A program made the translations under genes and the position numbers. A stretch of 64,000 nt of DNA from Planobispora rosea (GTDB lineage Bacteria; Actinomycetota; Actinomycetes; Streptosporangiales; Streptosporangiaceae), in the NCBI RefSeq assembly GCF_014648175.1, contig NZ_BMQP01000040.1, positions 1 to 64,000 of the forward strand, written 5' to 3'. Within the stretch, counting starts at the first letter, position 1, and the number at the start of each line of letters is the position of its first letter. The notes under the pieces were generated by a model. The model searched no databases and was not told where the DNA came from. It saw nothing but the letters and a program-made list of their open reading frames with translations. Shown piece by piece: positions 33,661 to 42,220 of the stretch.

Positions 33661-33667
33661 GATCTCC

Positions 33668-34795
33668 ATGACAGCACTGGGCAACGCCCTCATCGTCGGC
33701 GGCGGCACCGCCGGATCGGCCCTGGCGATCCTGCTCGCGCGCGGCGGCGTCACCGTGGACATCGCGGAGATCAATCCGGAGCCCGCCACGCTCGGCTCGG
33801 GCATCACGCTGCAGGGCAACGCGCTGCGGGTACTGCGCGACCTCGGCGTCTGGGACCGGGTCGGCGCCGCGGGCTTCGCCTTCGACTCCCTCGGGCTGCG
33901 GACCCCCGGCGGGGACCTGATCGCCGAGATCCCCGACGCCCGCACCGGCGGTCCCGACCTGCCGGCGACGCTCGGCATGAACCGCCCCGAGCTGGCCGCG
34001 ATCCTCGCCGACGCCGTACGGGACGCCGGTGCGCGGCTCCGGCCGGGCCTGACCGTGAACGCCCTCACCGACACCGGCGACGGCGTGCGGGCCGAGCTGT
34101 CCGACGGCACCACGGCCACCTACGACCTGGTGGTGGGCGCCGACGGCATCCGCTCCACGGTCCGCCGGCTCATCGGGATCGACGTCGTCCCCCAACCGAC
34201 CGGTATGGGCATCTGGCGTGTCCACACCCGCCGTCCCAAGGAGGTCGAGCGCACCGACCTGATCTACGGCGGCCCGTGCTTCATCGCCGGATACTGCCCC
34301 ACCGGTGCCGACACCATGTACGCCTACCTGGTGGAGAGGGCCCGGCCGCGCGAGTCGGTCGCGGACGCCGACAAGCCCGCCCACATGCTGGCCCTCGCCC
34401 GGGGGTACGGCGGCGCCTGGGACGAGATCCGCACCGGCATCACCGACCCGGACCGCATCAACTACACCTGGTTCGAGTCGCTGCTGGTGGACCGACCCTG
34501 GAACCGCGGGCGCACCGTCCTGATCGGCGACGCCGCGCACGCCTGCCCGCCCACCCTCGCCCAGGGCGCCGCCCAGTGCCTGGAGGACGCCGCCGTCCTG
34601 GCCGAGCTGCTGCTCGGCGCCGACCGGATCGACCAGTCGTTGTTCGACGCCTTCATGGACCGCCGTCACGAGCGTGCGAAGGCCGTGGTCGAGGCGTCCG
34701 TGCAGCTGGCCTCCTGGCAGCTGAACCCGGTGCCGGACGCGGACGTGCCGGGTCTGATGGGGCGGATCGCCGCGATGGTGACGCAGCGCCCATGA
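33668..34795 (+). CDS. FAD-dependent aromatic monooxygenase
   Basis: The 375-residue flavoprotein has the N-terminal dinucleotide motif IVGGGTAGSALAILLARGG, the middle DG motif DLVVGADGIRSTVRRLIG and the C-terminal FAD motif TVLIGDAAHACPPTLAQGA. These define class A flavin monooxygenases that ortho-hydroxylate phenolic acids with NAD(P)H and O2. It probably makes the diol substrate of the extradiol dioxygenase two genes downstream. The ATG is at 33668 after AGTGAGATCTCC. The stop overlaps the next start as ATGA. Confidence 0.92.
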   Translation: MTALGNALIVGGGTAGSALAILLARGGVTVDIAEINPEPATLGSGITLQGNALRVLRDLGVWDRVGAAGFAFDSLGLRTPGGDLIAEIPDARTGGPDLPATLGMNRPELAAILADAVRDAGARLRPGLTVNALTDTGDGVRAELSDGTTATYDLVVGADGIRSTVRRLIGIDVVPQPTGMGIWRVHTRRPKEVERTDLIYGGPCFIAGYCPTGADTMYAYLVERARPRESVADADKPAHMLALARGYGGAWDEIRTGITDPDRINYTWFESLLVDRPWNRGRTVLIGDAAHACPPTLAQGAAQCLEDAAVLAELLLGADRIDQSLFDAFMDRRHERAKAVVEASVQLASWQLNPVPDADVPGLMGRIAAMVTQRP

Positions 34796-35808
34796 ACACC
34801 GTTTCCCTGAACGCCGTACCCGTGAGGACCGTCGACGCGCACGCGCACGTGATCCTGCCGCAGGTCGAGCAGGCCGTGGCCGGGCAGCCGGGGCTGCGGG
34901 CGCACCGCGAGCTGGACGCCCGGCGCAACGGTCCCGAGTCCATGGCGGTCTCGGGCCGGATGGTCGCAGAGCGGATCGCGCGGCTCACGCAGGTGCCGGC
35001 ACGGCTGGCCGGCATGGACGCCGCCGGGGTGGACGTGCAGATCGTCAGCCCCTCCCCCTCGCACTACCACTACTGGGCCGGCGAGGAGCTCGCCGAGCAG
35101 GTCTGCCGCCTGGCCGGCGAGGGCGTCGCCGGACACTGCGCGCAGGCCCCCGACCGGCTGTACGGCCTGGGCCTGGTCCCGCTCCAGCATCCCTCGCTGA
35201 TGGTCGAGCTCCTGGACCACGCCCTGGGGCTGGGCCTGAAGGGTGTGGAGATCTCCTCCCACGCCCCCGGCCGCGAGTTGTCGGATCCGGCGTACGAGGA
35301 GTTCTGGGCGCGGGCGGCGGAGGCGGGGGCGGTGGTGTTCCTGCATCCGTTCGGCTGCACCCTGGACGAGCGCCTGGACCGCTTCTACCTGTCCAACATC
35401 GTCGGCCAGCCGGTCGAGAACGCCGTCGCCCTCTCCCACCTGATCTTCTCCGGGGCGCTGGACCGGCACCCTGCGCTGAAGATCCTCGCCGCGCACGGCG
35501 GCGGCTACCTGCCGACGTACCTGGGCCGGGCCGACCACGGCCGGCGGGTGCGGCCCGAAGCGCGGGGCTGCGCCGAGCCGCCCAGCGCCTACCTGGGGCG
35601 GATCTGGTTCGACTCGCTCGTCTACGAGCCCGCCGCCCTGCGCTCCCTCGTCGGCGCCGCCGGGGCGTCCCAGGTGGTGCTCGGCTCCGACTACCCCTTC
35701 GACATGGGCGTCGAGGACCCCCTCGACCGGCTGCGCGCCGCCGGATTCGGCCCCGCCGCCCACGACGCGATCCGCGGCGGCAACGCCGTCGCCCTCTTCG
35801 ATCTCTGA
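34792..35808 (+). CDS. Amidohydrolase-2 family (ACMSD-like) hydrolase or decarboxylase
   Basis: The 338-residue protein is a metal-dependent TIM-barrel enzyme. DAHAHV (His17, His19) opens the metal site, VVFLHPFG and ILAAHGGGYLP provide further ligands, and VLGSDYPFD gives the late Asp. This is the ACMSD/gamma-resorcylate decarboxylase branch, which decarboxylates or hydrolyses semialdehydes and phenolic acids. The ATG overlaps the monooxygenase stop. Its position between monooxygenase and dioxygenase suggests action on a carboxylated substrate or ring-cleavage product. Confidence 0.9.
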   Translation: MNTVSLNAVPVRTVDAHAHVILPQVEQAVAGQPGLRAHRELDARRNGPESMAVSGRMVAERIARLTQVPARLAGMDAAGVDVQIVSPSPSHYHYWAGEELAEQVCRLAGEGVAGHCAQAPDRLYGLGLVPLQHPSLMVELLDHALGLGLKGVEISSHAPGRELSDPAYEEFWARAAEAGAVVFLHPFGCTLDERLDRFYLSNIVGQPVENAVALSHLIFSGALDRHPALKILAAHGGGYLPTYLGRADHGRRVRPEARGCAEPPSAYLGRIWFDSLVYEPAALRSLVGAAGASQVVLGSDYPFDMGVEDPLDRLRAAGFGPAAHDAIRGGNAVALFDL

Positions 35809-35838
35809 AGACTCCGAGGACCCCGAGGAACAACGACC

Positions 35839-36777
35839 ATGACCGATCGCCTCATCACCCACCTGCGCCACGTCGACCTGGCGGTGCCCGACTACGCCCG
35901 GCAGCGTGAGTTCTACTCCGGCGTCTGGGGCCTGACCGAGGTCGCCAACGACGGCGGCATCTCGTTCCTGGCCGCCGAGGGCTCGCCCGAGCAGTACGTC
36001 ATCCGGCTGCGCCGGGCCGACGAGAAGCGCCTGGACCTGGTCGCCTTCGGCGCCGCCACCCCGGCCGACGTCGACGCCCTCGCCGAGCGGCTGCGCGCCG
36101 CGGGCGTCCGGTTGATCTCCGAGCCCGGGAAGGTCGACACTCCCGGCGGCGGGTACGGTTTCCGCTTCTTCGACGTCGACGGCCGCACCGTCGAGGTCTC
36201 CGCCGACGTCGCCGTGCGCGTCCACCGCAAGCTGGAGGCCAAGGAGTCCGTACCGGTCCGGCTCTCGCACGTGGTGCTCAACGCCCCCGACATCGACGCC
36301 ACCCGCGCCTGGTACGAGACCCACCTGGGCTTCGCGCTCTCCGACACCCTGGCCCACCCGCGCATGGGCCAGGTCATGCACTTCATGCGCTGCAACCCCC
36401 AGCACCACAGCATGGCCATCGCCCGCGGCCCGCACGCCTCGCTGCACCACATCAGCTTCGAGCTTCGCGGCCTGGACGAGTACATGTACGGCACCGGCCG
36501 GCTGCTGCGCGCCGGCGTGCGGATGATCTGGGGGCCGGGCCGCCACCTGGCGGGCGACAACACCTTCTCCTACTTCATGGACCCGCACGGCAACACCGTG
36601 GAGTACACCACCGAGCTGGAGGAACTGGACGAGGACGCCTGGCACCCGCACGTCTACGACTTCTCCCAGCCGGAGGTCACCGACCAGTGGGGCACCGCCA
36701 ACCCGATGAACGAGCTGGTCGCCAAGGAGTCGTTCAACGACGTCGACCGCGGCGTCTTCGTCGCCCCGCCGGTCTGA
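35839..36777 (+). CDS. Extradiol ring-cleavage dioxygenase (VOC superfamily)
   Basis: The 312-residue protein has two vicinal-oxygen-chelate modules like type I extradiol dioxygenases (catechol 2,3-dioxygenase group). The likely Fe(II) ligands are His near 144 (RLSHVVLNAP), His near 204 (SLHHISFEL) and Glu near 255 (NTVEYTTELEE). The ATG at 35839 lies in an ACGACC context after a GAGGAAC site, 30 bp from the preceding stop. It should open a catecholic or gentisate-like ring formed by the FAD monooxygenase. The exact substrate is unknown. Confidence 0.9.
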   Translation: MTDRLITHLRHVDLAVPDYARQREFYSGVWGLTEVANDGGISFLAAEGSPEQYVIRLRRADEKRLDLVAFGAATPADVDALAERLRAAGVRLISEPGKVDTPGGGYGFRFFDVDGRTVEVSADVAVRVHRKLEAKESVPVRLSHVVLNAPDIDATRAWYETHLGFALSDTLAHPRMGQVMHFMRCNPQHHSMAIARGPHASLHHISFELRGLDEYMYGTGRLLRAGVRMIWGPGRHLAGDNTFSYFMDPHGNTVEYTTELEELDEDAWHPHVYDFSQPEVTDQWGTANPMNELVAKESFNDVDRGVFVAPPV

Positions 36778-36804
36778 CCGTCCGATCCCCCGTTGGAGAG
36801 CATC

Positions 36805-37752
36805 ATGCGCCTGGCCACCTTCCAGTACCAGGGTCTGCGCCGCAGCGGCGTCGTCGACGGCGACGCGATCCTGCCCTTCCCGCGGGGAGCCGAGCTCCTC
36901 GACGTCATCCGTACCGGCTCCGTCCCGGACACCGGGGCCGCCGTGCCCCTGACCGAGGTGCGGCTGCTCCCGCCGGTCGAGCCGCCCGCGGTCCGCGACT
37001 TCGTCACCTTCGAGGAGCACGTCGAGGGCGTCCGCCGCAGCGTGAGCGGCGCGGCGGGCGTCCCGGACGCCTGGTACGACGCGCCGACCTTCTATTTCAC
37101 CAACCCCTACGCGATGATCGGCGCCCACGACGACGTCCCCGTGCCGCCGGGCTGCCGCGCCCTGGACTTCGAGCTGGAGGTGGCCGCGGTCATCGGCCGC
37201 GAGGGCCGCGACCTCTCCCCCGCGCAGGCCCGCGACCACATCTTCGGCTACACGATCTTCAATGACTGGTCGGCCCGAGACCTGCAGTCCCGTGAGATGC
37301 AGGTGGGGCTGGGCCCCTGCAAGGGCAAGGACTCCGCCACCACCCTCGGCCCGTGGCTGGTCACGGCCGACGAGCTGGAGCCGTACCGCGACGCCGAGGG
37401 TTTCCTCCGGCTCGCGCTGACGGCCGAGGTCAACGGGGCCGTGGTGGGCCGGGACCTGCTGTCGAACATGGGCTGGCCGTTCGAGGACCTGGTCGCCTAC
37501 GCCTCCCGGGGCGCCCCGGTGCGGCCCGGCGACGTGCTCGGCTCGGGCACCTGCGGCAACGGCGGCTGCCTCGCCGAGCTGTGGGGGCTGCGAGGCCGCC
37601 AGGACCCGCCGCCGCTGAAGCCCGGCGACGTCGTCACCCTCACCGTCGAGGGCATCGGCGCCGTCTCCAACACCGTCGTCCCCGGAACCGTCCCGGAACC
37701 GGTCCCTCCCGCCCGCAAACGCCCCCGAGACCGCCCCCGAGACCGCCCCTGA
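36805..37752 (+). CDS. Fumarylacetoacetate hydrolase (FAH) family protein 2
   Basis: The 315-residue protein is a second FAH-family enzyme. Landmarks are RDFVTFEEHVEG, FYFTNPYAMIGAHDDVPVP, LDFELEVAAVIGREGRD and GYTIFNDWSARDLQ with the acidic metal ligands, and LGSGTCGNGG near the end. This form resembles fumarylacetoacetase-like enzymes acting on ring-cleavage products. The ATG at 36805 follows TTGGAGAG. It is the last gene of the operon. Two FAH enzymes in one pathway often split hydratase/isomerase and hydrolase steps. Confidence 0.88.
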   Translation: MRLATFQYQGLRRSGVVDGDAILPFPRGAELLDVIRTGSVPDTGAAVPLTEVRLLPPVEPPAVRDFVTFEEHVEGVRRSVSGAAGVPDAWYDAPTFYFTNPYAMIGAHDDVPVPPGCRALDFELEVAAVIGREGRDLSPAQARDHIFGYTIFNDWSARDLQSREMQVGLGPCKGKDSATTLGPWLVTADELEPYRDAEGFLRLALTAEVNGAVVGRDLLSNMGWPFEDLVAYASRGAPVRPGDVLGSGTCGNGGCLAELWGLRGRQDPPPLKPGDVVTLTVEGIGAVSNTVVPGTVPEPVPPARKRPRDRPRDRP

Positions 37753-37910
37753 CCGCGATCCCGGCCAGGTCCCGCACCCAGTCAACGGTGAACGCGTCGT
37801 TTGATCTCCGACAATCCTCAGCCGGTGTACCGAGGCGGGCAGGACCGGTCCCGGACGCCTCCCCTCCGGTTCGCCGCGTTCGGGCGCGGCTCCGGAAGCG
37901 ATGCCCCAGA

Positions 37911-38606
37911 ATGGGGAACGTGATCTCACGACGGCTCTATCACGGCACAGGACCGGGACCGATCACTCCGGACGGCTGCGCGGTCGACTACTACGCCACC
38001 CTCACCGCGCGCGGCGAACCCGAGCTCATCCATGCGGCCGTCCCGCCCGGAGCGTCCATCCTGGAGCTGGGCGCCGGCACCGGGCGGATCACCCACCCGC
38101 TGCTCGCCCTCGGCCACGAGGTCGTCGCGGTCGACGAATCCCCCGACATGCTCGCCCACATCACCGGCGCCGAGACCGTCCTCTCCCCCATCCAGAGCCT
38201 GGAGCTGAACCGGACCTTCGACCTGGTGCTGCTGATGTCGTTCGTCGTCGAGACCGCCGACGACGACCTGCGCGCCGCCTTCCTGCGCACCTGCCACCGC
38301 CACGTCAGCGCCGGAGGCTGCGTCATCCTGCAGCGCAAACCGCCCGAGTGGTACGACACCGTCCAGCCGTCCGAACGTGTCCCCGGCGACGGCAGCACCG
38401 TCCGCATGACCGACGTCCACCGGCCCGGACCCGGTCTGCTGGAGGCCACCATGGAGTACACCGTCGGCGACCGGCACTGGACGCACACCTTCCTCAGCCG
38501 CCGCCTCGACGACGACCTCCTGGAGAGCGAGCTCAACCGGGCGGGACTGACGATCTCCGAGTTCCTGGAGCCGAGTCGCGAATGGGTGCGCGCCGTACCC
38601 CGCTGA
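37911..38606 (+). CDS. Class I SAM-dependent methyltransferase
   Basis: The 231-residue protein has the SAM-binding motif ILELGAGTGRITHPLLALGH, then VVAVDESPDMLAHI (motif II) and FDLVLLMSFVVET. It resembles small-molecule or unknown-substrate methyltransferases of actinobacteria. I chose ATG 37911; GTG 37920 is an alternative. The substrate is unknown, and it is separated from the aromatic operon by 158 bp without visible coupling. Confidence 0.85.
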   Translation: MGNVISRRLYHGTGPGPITPDGCAVDYYATLTARGEPELIHAAVPPGASILELGAGTGRITHPLLALGHEVVAVDESPDMLAHITGAETVLSPIQSLELNRTFDLVLLMSFVVETADDDLRAAFLRTCHRHVSAGGCVILQRKPPEWYDTVQPSERVPGDGSTVRMTDVHRPGPGLLEATMEYTVGDRHWTHTFLSRRLDDDLLESELNRAGLTISEFLEPSREWVRAVPR

Positions 38607-38709
38607 GCACGGTACCTCCGCAGGGTCCGGCCGCGATCGGCGCGTCCGGTGCCGCGGTGGCGTCCCAGGCGCAGTGCCGCCGTCTCCCCTGTCCGCGCGG
38701 CCGGGCGGC

Positions 38710-39759
38710 TCAGCCCGCGGCCCGGTCGCCGGGCAGGCGCCGCCGGCGGGCGGCGTCCGTCAGGGCGGGCGGCTGCCAGACGCCGTCGGGCCGGTACAGG
38801 TTCGTGCCCGGCGGCACGATCTCGTCGATCCGGTCCAGGGTCGCGTCGTCGAGGGTGAGAGGAGCGCCCTTGAGCGTGGCCTCCAGTTGCCCCATGGTGC
38901 GCGGGCCGACGATGACCGAGGTGACCGCCGGGTGCGTCACGGGGAAGGCGACGGCGAGTTCGGGCAGCGTGCGGCCGATGTCCGTCGCGAGCTCGACGAG
39001 CCGCTCGACGACGTCGAACTTGACGGCGTTCTCGGGGATCGAGGGATCGAAGCGGTGCGGAGTGATCGACGGGCGGCCGGTGGACAGGTCGACGGGCCGC
39101 CCCTTCCGGTAGGCGCCCGACAGGAATCCCGACGCCAGCGGGCTCCAGGTCAGAGCGCCCATGCCGTACCGCTGGCACACCGGCAGCACGTCGGCCTCGA
39201 TGCCGCGGGCGAGCAGCGAGTACGGCGGCTGCTCGGTCCTGAAGCGCCGCAGGGCGCGCCGCTCGGCCACGTGGTGCGCCTCGACGATGTCGGCGGCCGG
39301 GAACGTCGAGCAGCCGAACGCCCTGATCTTGCCCTGGGTGACCAGGTCACCCAGCACACCGAGGGTCTCCTCGACGTCGGTCGCGGGGTCGGGGCGGTGG
39401 ATCTGGTAGAGGTCGATCCAGTCGGTCCGAAGCCGCCGGAGGCTCCCCTCGACCGCCTTGATGATCCATCGGCGCGAGTTCCCGCTCCTGTTGCGGCCCT
39501 TCCCCATCGGGAAGTGCGCCTTGGTGGCGAGCACGACGTCGTCGCGCCGGCCGGCCAGCGCCTTGCCGACGATCTCCTCCGACTCGCCGGCCGAGTACAT
39601 GTCGGCGGTGTCGATGAAGTTGATCCCGTGATGGAGTGCGTGGTGGATGATGCGGGCGCAGTCGTCGTGGTCGGGGTTGCCGACCGCGCCGAACATCATC
39701 GCGCCCAGGCAGTGGACGCTCACCTCGATGCCGGTGCCGCCGAGAACGCGGTAACGCAT
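38710..39759 (-). CDS. Aldo/keto reductase
   Basis: The 349-residue protein is an NADPH-dependent TIM-barrel reductase of the AKR superfamily. Catalytic Asp/Tyr lie in INFIDTADMYSAGESE, Lys in DDVVLATKAHF and His in DLYQIHRPD. The ATG at 39759 follows GGAGCC. It is divergent from a MerR-type regulator gene, and a MerR-like operator/promoter lies between them. Regulation by that MerR protein is likely. Confidence 0.92.
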   Translation of the reverse strand: MRYRVLGGTGIEVSVHCLGAMMFGAVGNPDHDDCARIIHHALHHGINFIDTADMYSAGESEEIVGKALAGRRDDVVLATKAHFPMGKGRNRSGNSRRWIIKAVEGSLRRLRTDWIDLYQIHRPDPATDVEETLGVLGDLVTQGKIRAFGCSTFPAADIVEAHHVAERRALRRFRTEQPPYSLLARGIEADVLPVCQRYGMGALTWSPLASGFLSGAYRKGRPVDLSTGRPSITPHRFDPSIPENAVKFDVVERLVELATDIGRTLPELAVAFPVTHPAVTSVIVGPRTMGQLEATLKGAPLTLDDATLDRIDEIVPPGTNLYRPDGVWQPPALTDAARRRRLPGDRAAG

Positions 39760-39835
39760 GATCAGGCTCCTGGAAGACGTCATGGGGTGCCGGAACGACC
39801 CGCGCCGAGAACCGGGGGGCGGGCGTGCGGGGAGC

Positions 39836-39870
39836 CTACGAGTTGGAGCCGACTCTAGATCAAGTCGTAG
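39836..39870. promoter_or_regulatory. MerR-type operator between the reductase and regulator genes
   Basis: CTACGAGTTG (39836-39845) and CAAGTCGTAG (39861-39870) are inverted copies (9 of 10 pairs) around 15 bp. On the minus strand the site has TTGATC followed, after a long spacer, by a -10-like segment, as in MerR-controlled promoters. Confidence 0.7.
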
Positions 39871-39880
39871 GGTGGGCGGC

Positions 39881-40351
39881 ATGGCGGAGACGAACCAGGG
39901 GCTCAGCATCGGACAGGTCGCCGAGCGCACCGGGCTGAGCGTCCACACGCTGCGCTTCTACGAGCGTGAAGGCATCCTGGCCGCCCCGGTGCGACGTGGC
40001 CCCGGTGGTCGGCGCGTCTACAGCGACGGTGACGTGGAGTGGCTCCACCTGTGCGTCAACCTGCGCTCCGCCGGCATGCCGCTGCCCGCCATCCGGCAGT
40101 ACGCGGAGCTCGTCAGGCAGGGAGCGGACGGGGAGGAGCATCTCCTGGCCCTCCTGCGGCAGCACCGCGACCAGGTCACCACAGAGATCGAACAGCTCAC
40201 CGAGTCCCTCGGCCTGATCACCCGCAAGATCGGCGCGTATGCCGAGCGGCTCGCCCGGGGCGTCACCGGTCCGGTCCGCTGCACGCCCCCGCCCACCGGG
40301 CGGCCTTCCGGGGAAGAACCGAGACGGTCCTGGAGGGCCGGACCCGCCTGA
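39881..40351 (+). CDS. MerR-family transcriptional regulator
   Basis: The 156-residue protein has the MerR winged helix-turn-helix at residues 8-75 (LSIGQVAERTGLSVHTLRFY, EREGILAAPVRRGPGGRRVY), followed by a dimerisation helix (LLALLRQHRDQVTTEIEQL). The C-terminal tail is short and has no metal-binding cysteines, so the signal is probably organic or redox. The start codon lies about 10 bp after the operator, suggesting autoregulation together with the divergent aldo/keto reductase. Confidence 0.9.
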   Translation: MAETNQGLSIGQVAERTGLSVHTLRFYEREGILAAPVRRGPGGRRVYSDGDVEWLHLCVNLRSAGMPLPAIRQYAELVRQGADGEEHLLALLRQHRDQVTTEIEQLTESLGLITRKIGAYAERLARGVTGPVRCTPPPTGRPSGEEPRRSWRAGPA

Positions 40352-40501
40352 CCGGAGGGAGGTGCGCAGGACGTCGTCGTGACGCCGGAGGGGCGTGATC
40401 AGGCCCGCCTCGTGTAGCACGGTGGCGCCGCGACCTCACGGGAGACCTCCGGCAGTGGACCTCTCCGAGGGCTCTCCAGACGTCTCTCTGTGTTTAATTA
40501 C

Positions 40502-40521
40502 ATGATTACAGACTTAATCAT
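40502..40521. promoter_or_regulatory. AT-rich palindrome ATGATTA-N6-TAATCAT
   Basis: Perfect 7-bp arms (40502-40508, 40515-40521) stand out in GC-rich DNA between the MerR gene and the minus-strand dehydrogenase gene. It looks like an operator of a MarR/TetR-type regulator, but no such gene is adjacent. Confidence 0.5.
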
Positions 40522-40640
40522 AGGTTCGGCGCGCAGATCGAGATCAGCCGATGCGGCAGGCGTCGGGGCCGGATCGGATGACACCGGACCCGCGAAACGG
40601 CCACGGGCCGGGAGAGCCCGTGCCCAGCGGTCCGGGGCGG

Positions 40641-41639
40641 TCAGTGCGCGACGGTGACCACGATCTTGCCGATCTGGGCGTTGCGCTCCAGGTAGCGGTG
40701 GGCCTCCACGATGTCACCCAGTTCGAAGGTACGGTCCACCACGGGCCGGAAGGCCCCCGAGCGCAGCCCGGAGGTCACGAAGGCGACCGCCCTGCGCAGC
40801 CGCTCGGGCCGCCTGGCCGTCTCCAGCATCGTGTACGTGCGCATGTTCAGCGCGGGCATGCCGAGCTCGAATCCCGGATAAGGAGTCGCCTCACCGCTCA
40901 GCGCGCCGTACAGCATCAGCATGCCGTCGTCGGCGACCACCTTGGCCAGGTCCCGCACCCCGGCGCCGGCGACGGCGTCGAAGACGTACTCCGCACCCCG
41001 CCCGCCGGTCGCCGTCAGCACCCGCTCGACCACGTCCTCCGACTCACTGACGATCACTTCCGTGGCGCCCTCCTTCAGCAGCGCCGGCTTCTTGGCGGCG
41101 GTGCGGGTGACGGCGATCGGCGTGGCGCCGATCCGTTCGGCGACGTGGATGGCGGCCAGACCGACACTGCTGGACGCCGCGTTCAGCACGACCGTGTCCC
41201 CGGGACGCATCCCACCGACCTCCACGAGCCCGCCGTAGGCCGTGATGTACGGCATCCACACCGCCGCCCCCTCCACCGCGTCAAGCCCCTCGGGGCGCCG
41301 CACCAGTGCCGCGGCAGGCACGATCGCGCGCTCGGCGTAGACGCCGTGGTCGTTCTGCGAGAAGGCCGGGACGGTGCTGACCTCGTCCCCGGGCCGGAAC
41401 CCGCTCACGCCCTCGCCCACCGCCTCGACCACACCGGCCGCCTCCGTGCCCAGCCGGGCCGGGAACCGTCTCACCGGCTCTATGTAGTTCCCCGTGCGGA
41501 ACAGCACCTCGGCCCGGTTCAGGCCGATCGCGTCCACCCGGATCAGCACCTCGCCCGGGCCCGGCTCACCGATTTCCACGTCCTCCAGCCGCATCACCTC
41601 GGGCCCGCCGAGTTCGTGGAACAGCACCGCCTTGGTCAT
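40641..41639 (-). CDS. Quinone-oxidoreductase-type alcohol dehydrogenase
   Basis: The 332-residue protein is a medium-chain dehydrogenase/reductase without the zinc-binding cysteines, of the NADPH:quinone oxidoreductase group. Landmarks are [36 protein letters not shown] and the NADP-binding LNAASSSVGLAAIHVAERIG. The ATG at 41639 is 110 bp from the divergent ArsR-type regulator, with paired TACTTTGAT sites between. The likely substrate is a quinone or alpha,beta-unsaturated carbonyl. Confidence 0.92.
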   Translation of the reverse strand: MTKAVLFHELGGPEVMRLEDVEIGEPGPGEVLIRVDAIGLNRAEVLFRTGNYIEPVRRFPARLGTEAAGVVEAVGEGVSGFRPGDEVSTVPAFSQNDHGVYAERAIVPAAALVRRPEGLDAVEGAAVWMPYITAYGGLVEVGGMRPGDTVVLNAASSSVGLAAIHVAERIGATPIAVTRTAAKKPALLKEGATEVIVSESEDVVERVLTATGGRGAEYVFDAVAGAGVRDLAKVVADDGMLMLYGALSGEATPYPGFELGMPALNMRTYTMLETARRPERLRRAVAFVTSGLRSGAFRPVVDRTFELGDIVEAHRYLERNAQIGKIVVTVAH

Positions 41640-41681
41640 CGCCCCGTCCTTCCGCTCCGGTAGATGATGATCCACTCAAGC

Positions 41682-41728
41682 ATCAAAGTACGACCGTCGT
41701 CAAACTTTGATTGTCATCATACTTTGAT
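41682..41728. promoter_or_regulatory. ArsR-type operator cluster between divergent genes
   Basis: ATCAAAGTA (41682-41690) and TACTTTGAT (41720-41728) are exact inverted copies. Between them is a smaller palindrome TCAAACTTTGA (41700-41710). A TACTAT -10-like box lies six bases before the regulator ATG, so the regulator mRNA may be leaderless. Confidence 0.75.
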
Positions 41729-41748
41729 GGGTGTCGTACTATAGAGTT

Positions 41749-42129
41749 ATGGAGGCCGACCGCATTCCCCACCACCCCGACGTACGGACGATCACGCTCC
41801 AACGGGTCCTCGATGCCATCGTCGATCCGGTACGGCGGAGCATCGTCACGCAGTTGTACGGCGCCTCCGGCGACATCGCCTGCGGCGGGTTCGATCTGCC
41901 CGTGAGCAAGTCCACGGCCACGCACCACTTCCGGACCCTGCGCGAGGCAGGTCTCATCCGGCAGTACTACGCCGGCACCTCACGGATGAACGCCCTGAGA
42001 CGCGATGAGATCGACGAGGTCTTCCCCGGCCTCCTCGCCGCCGTCGTCACAGCCGACCGCGGCTCTCGCGAGACGGCGAATCCCCCTGAACCGACTGGTC
42101 AGGGCCTATCGGCAGCCGGATCGGGTTGA
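41749..42129 (+). CDS. ArsR/SmtB-type winged-helix regulator
   Basis: The 126-residue protein has an ArsR-type winged helix (LDAIVDPVRRSIVTQLYGAS, KSTATHHFRTLREAGLIRQY). There is no clear metal site, so it probably senses an organic or redox signal. It starts a few bases after the -10-like box. It is divergent from the quinone oxidoreductase gene and probably represses both, a common arrangement in actinobacteria. Confidence 0.88.
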   Translation: MEADRIPHHPDVRTITLQRVLDAIVDPVRRSIVTQLYGASGDIACGGFDLPVSKSTATHHFRTLREAGLIRQYYAGTSRMNALRRDEIDEVFPGLLAAVVTADRGSRETANPPEPTGQGLSAAGSG

Positions 42130-42220
42130 CGCCGCACACCGTGATCCATTGACCGGGACGGTTCCCTGACGGAGCCTCCGGTCCCGTCAGGTCGGCGGTG
42201 CCACGGCCGATGGGATCCCC

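Noticed and set aside
34666-37929. 1087-codon minus-strand open frame across the aromatic operon
   Set aside because: High GC removes stop codons on the opposite strand. The plus-strand genes under it are clear enzymes, and the antisense protein is low-complexity.
40380-40440. Minus-strand frame resembling the end of an ArsR-type regulator (VLHEAGLITPLRRHDDVL)
   Set aside because: The match is about 18 residues in a low-information pattern and has no upstream continuation, so it may be chance.
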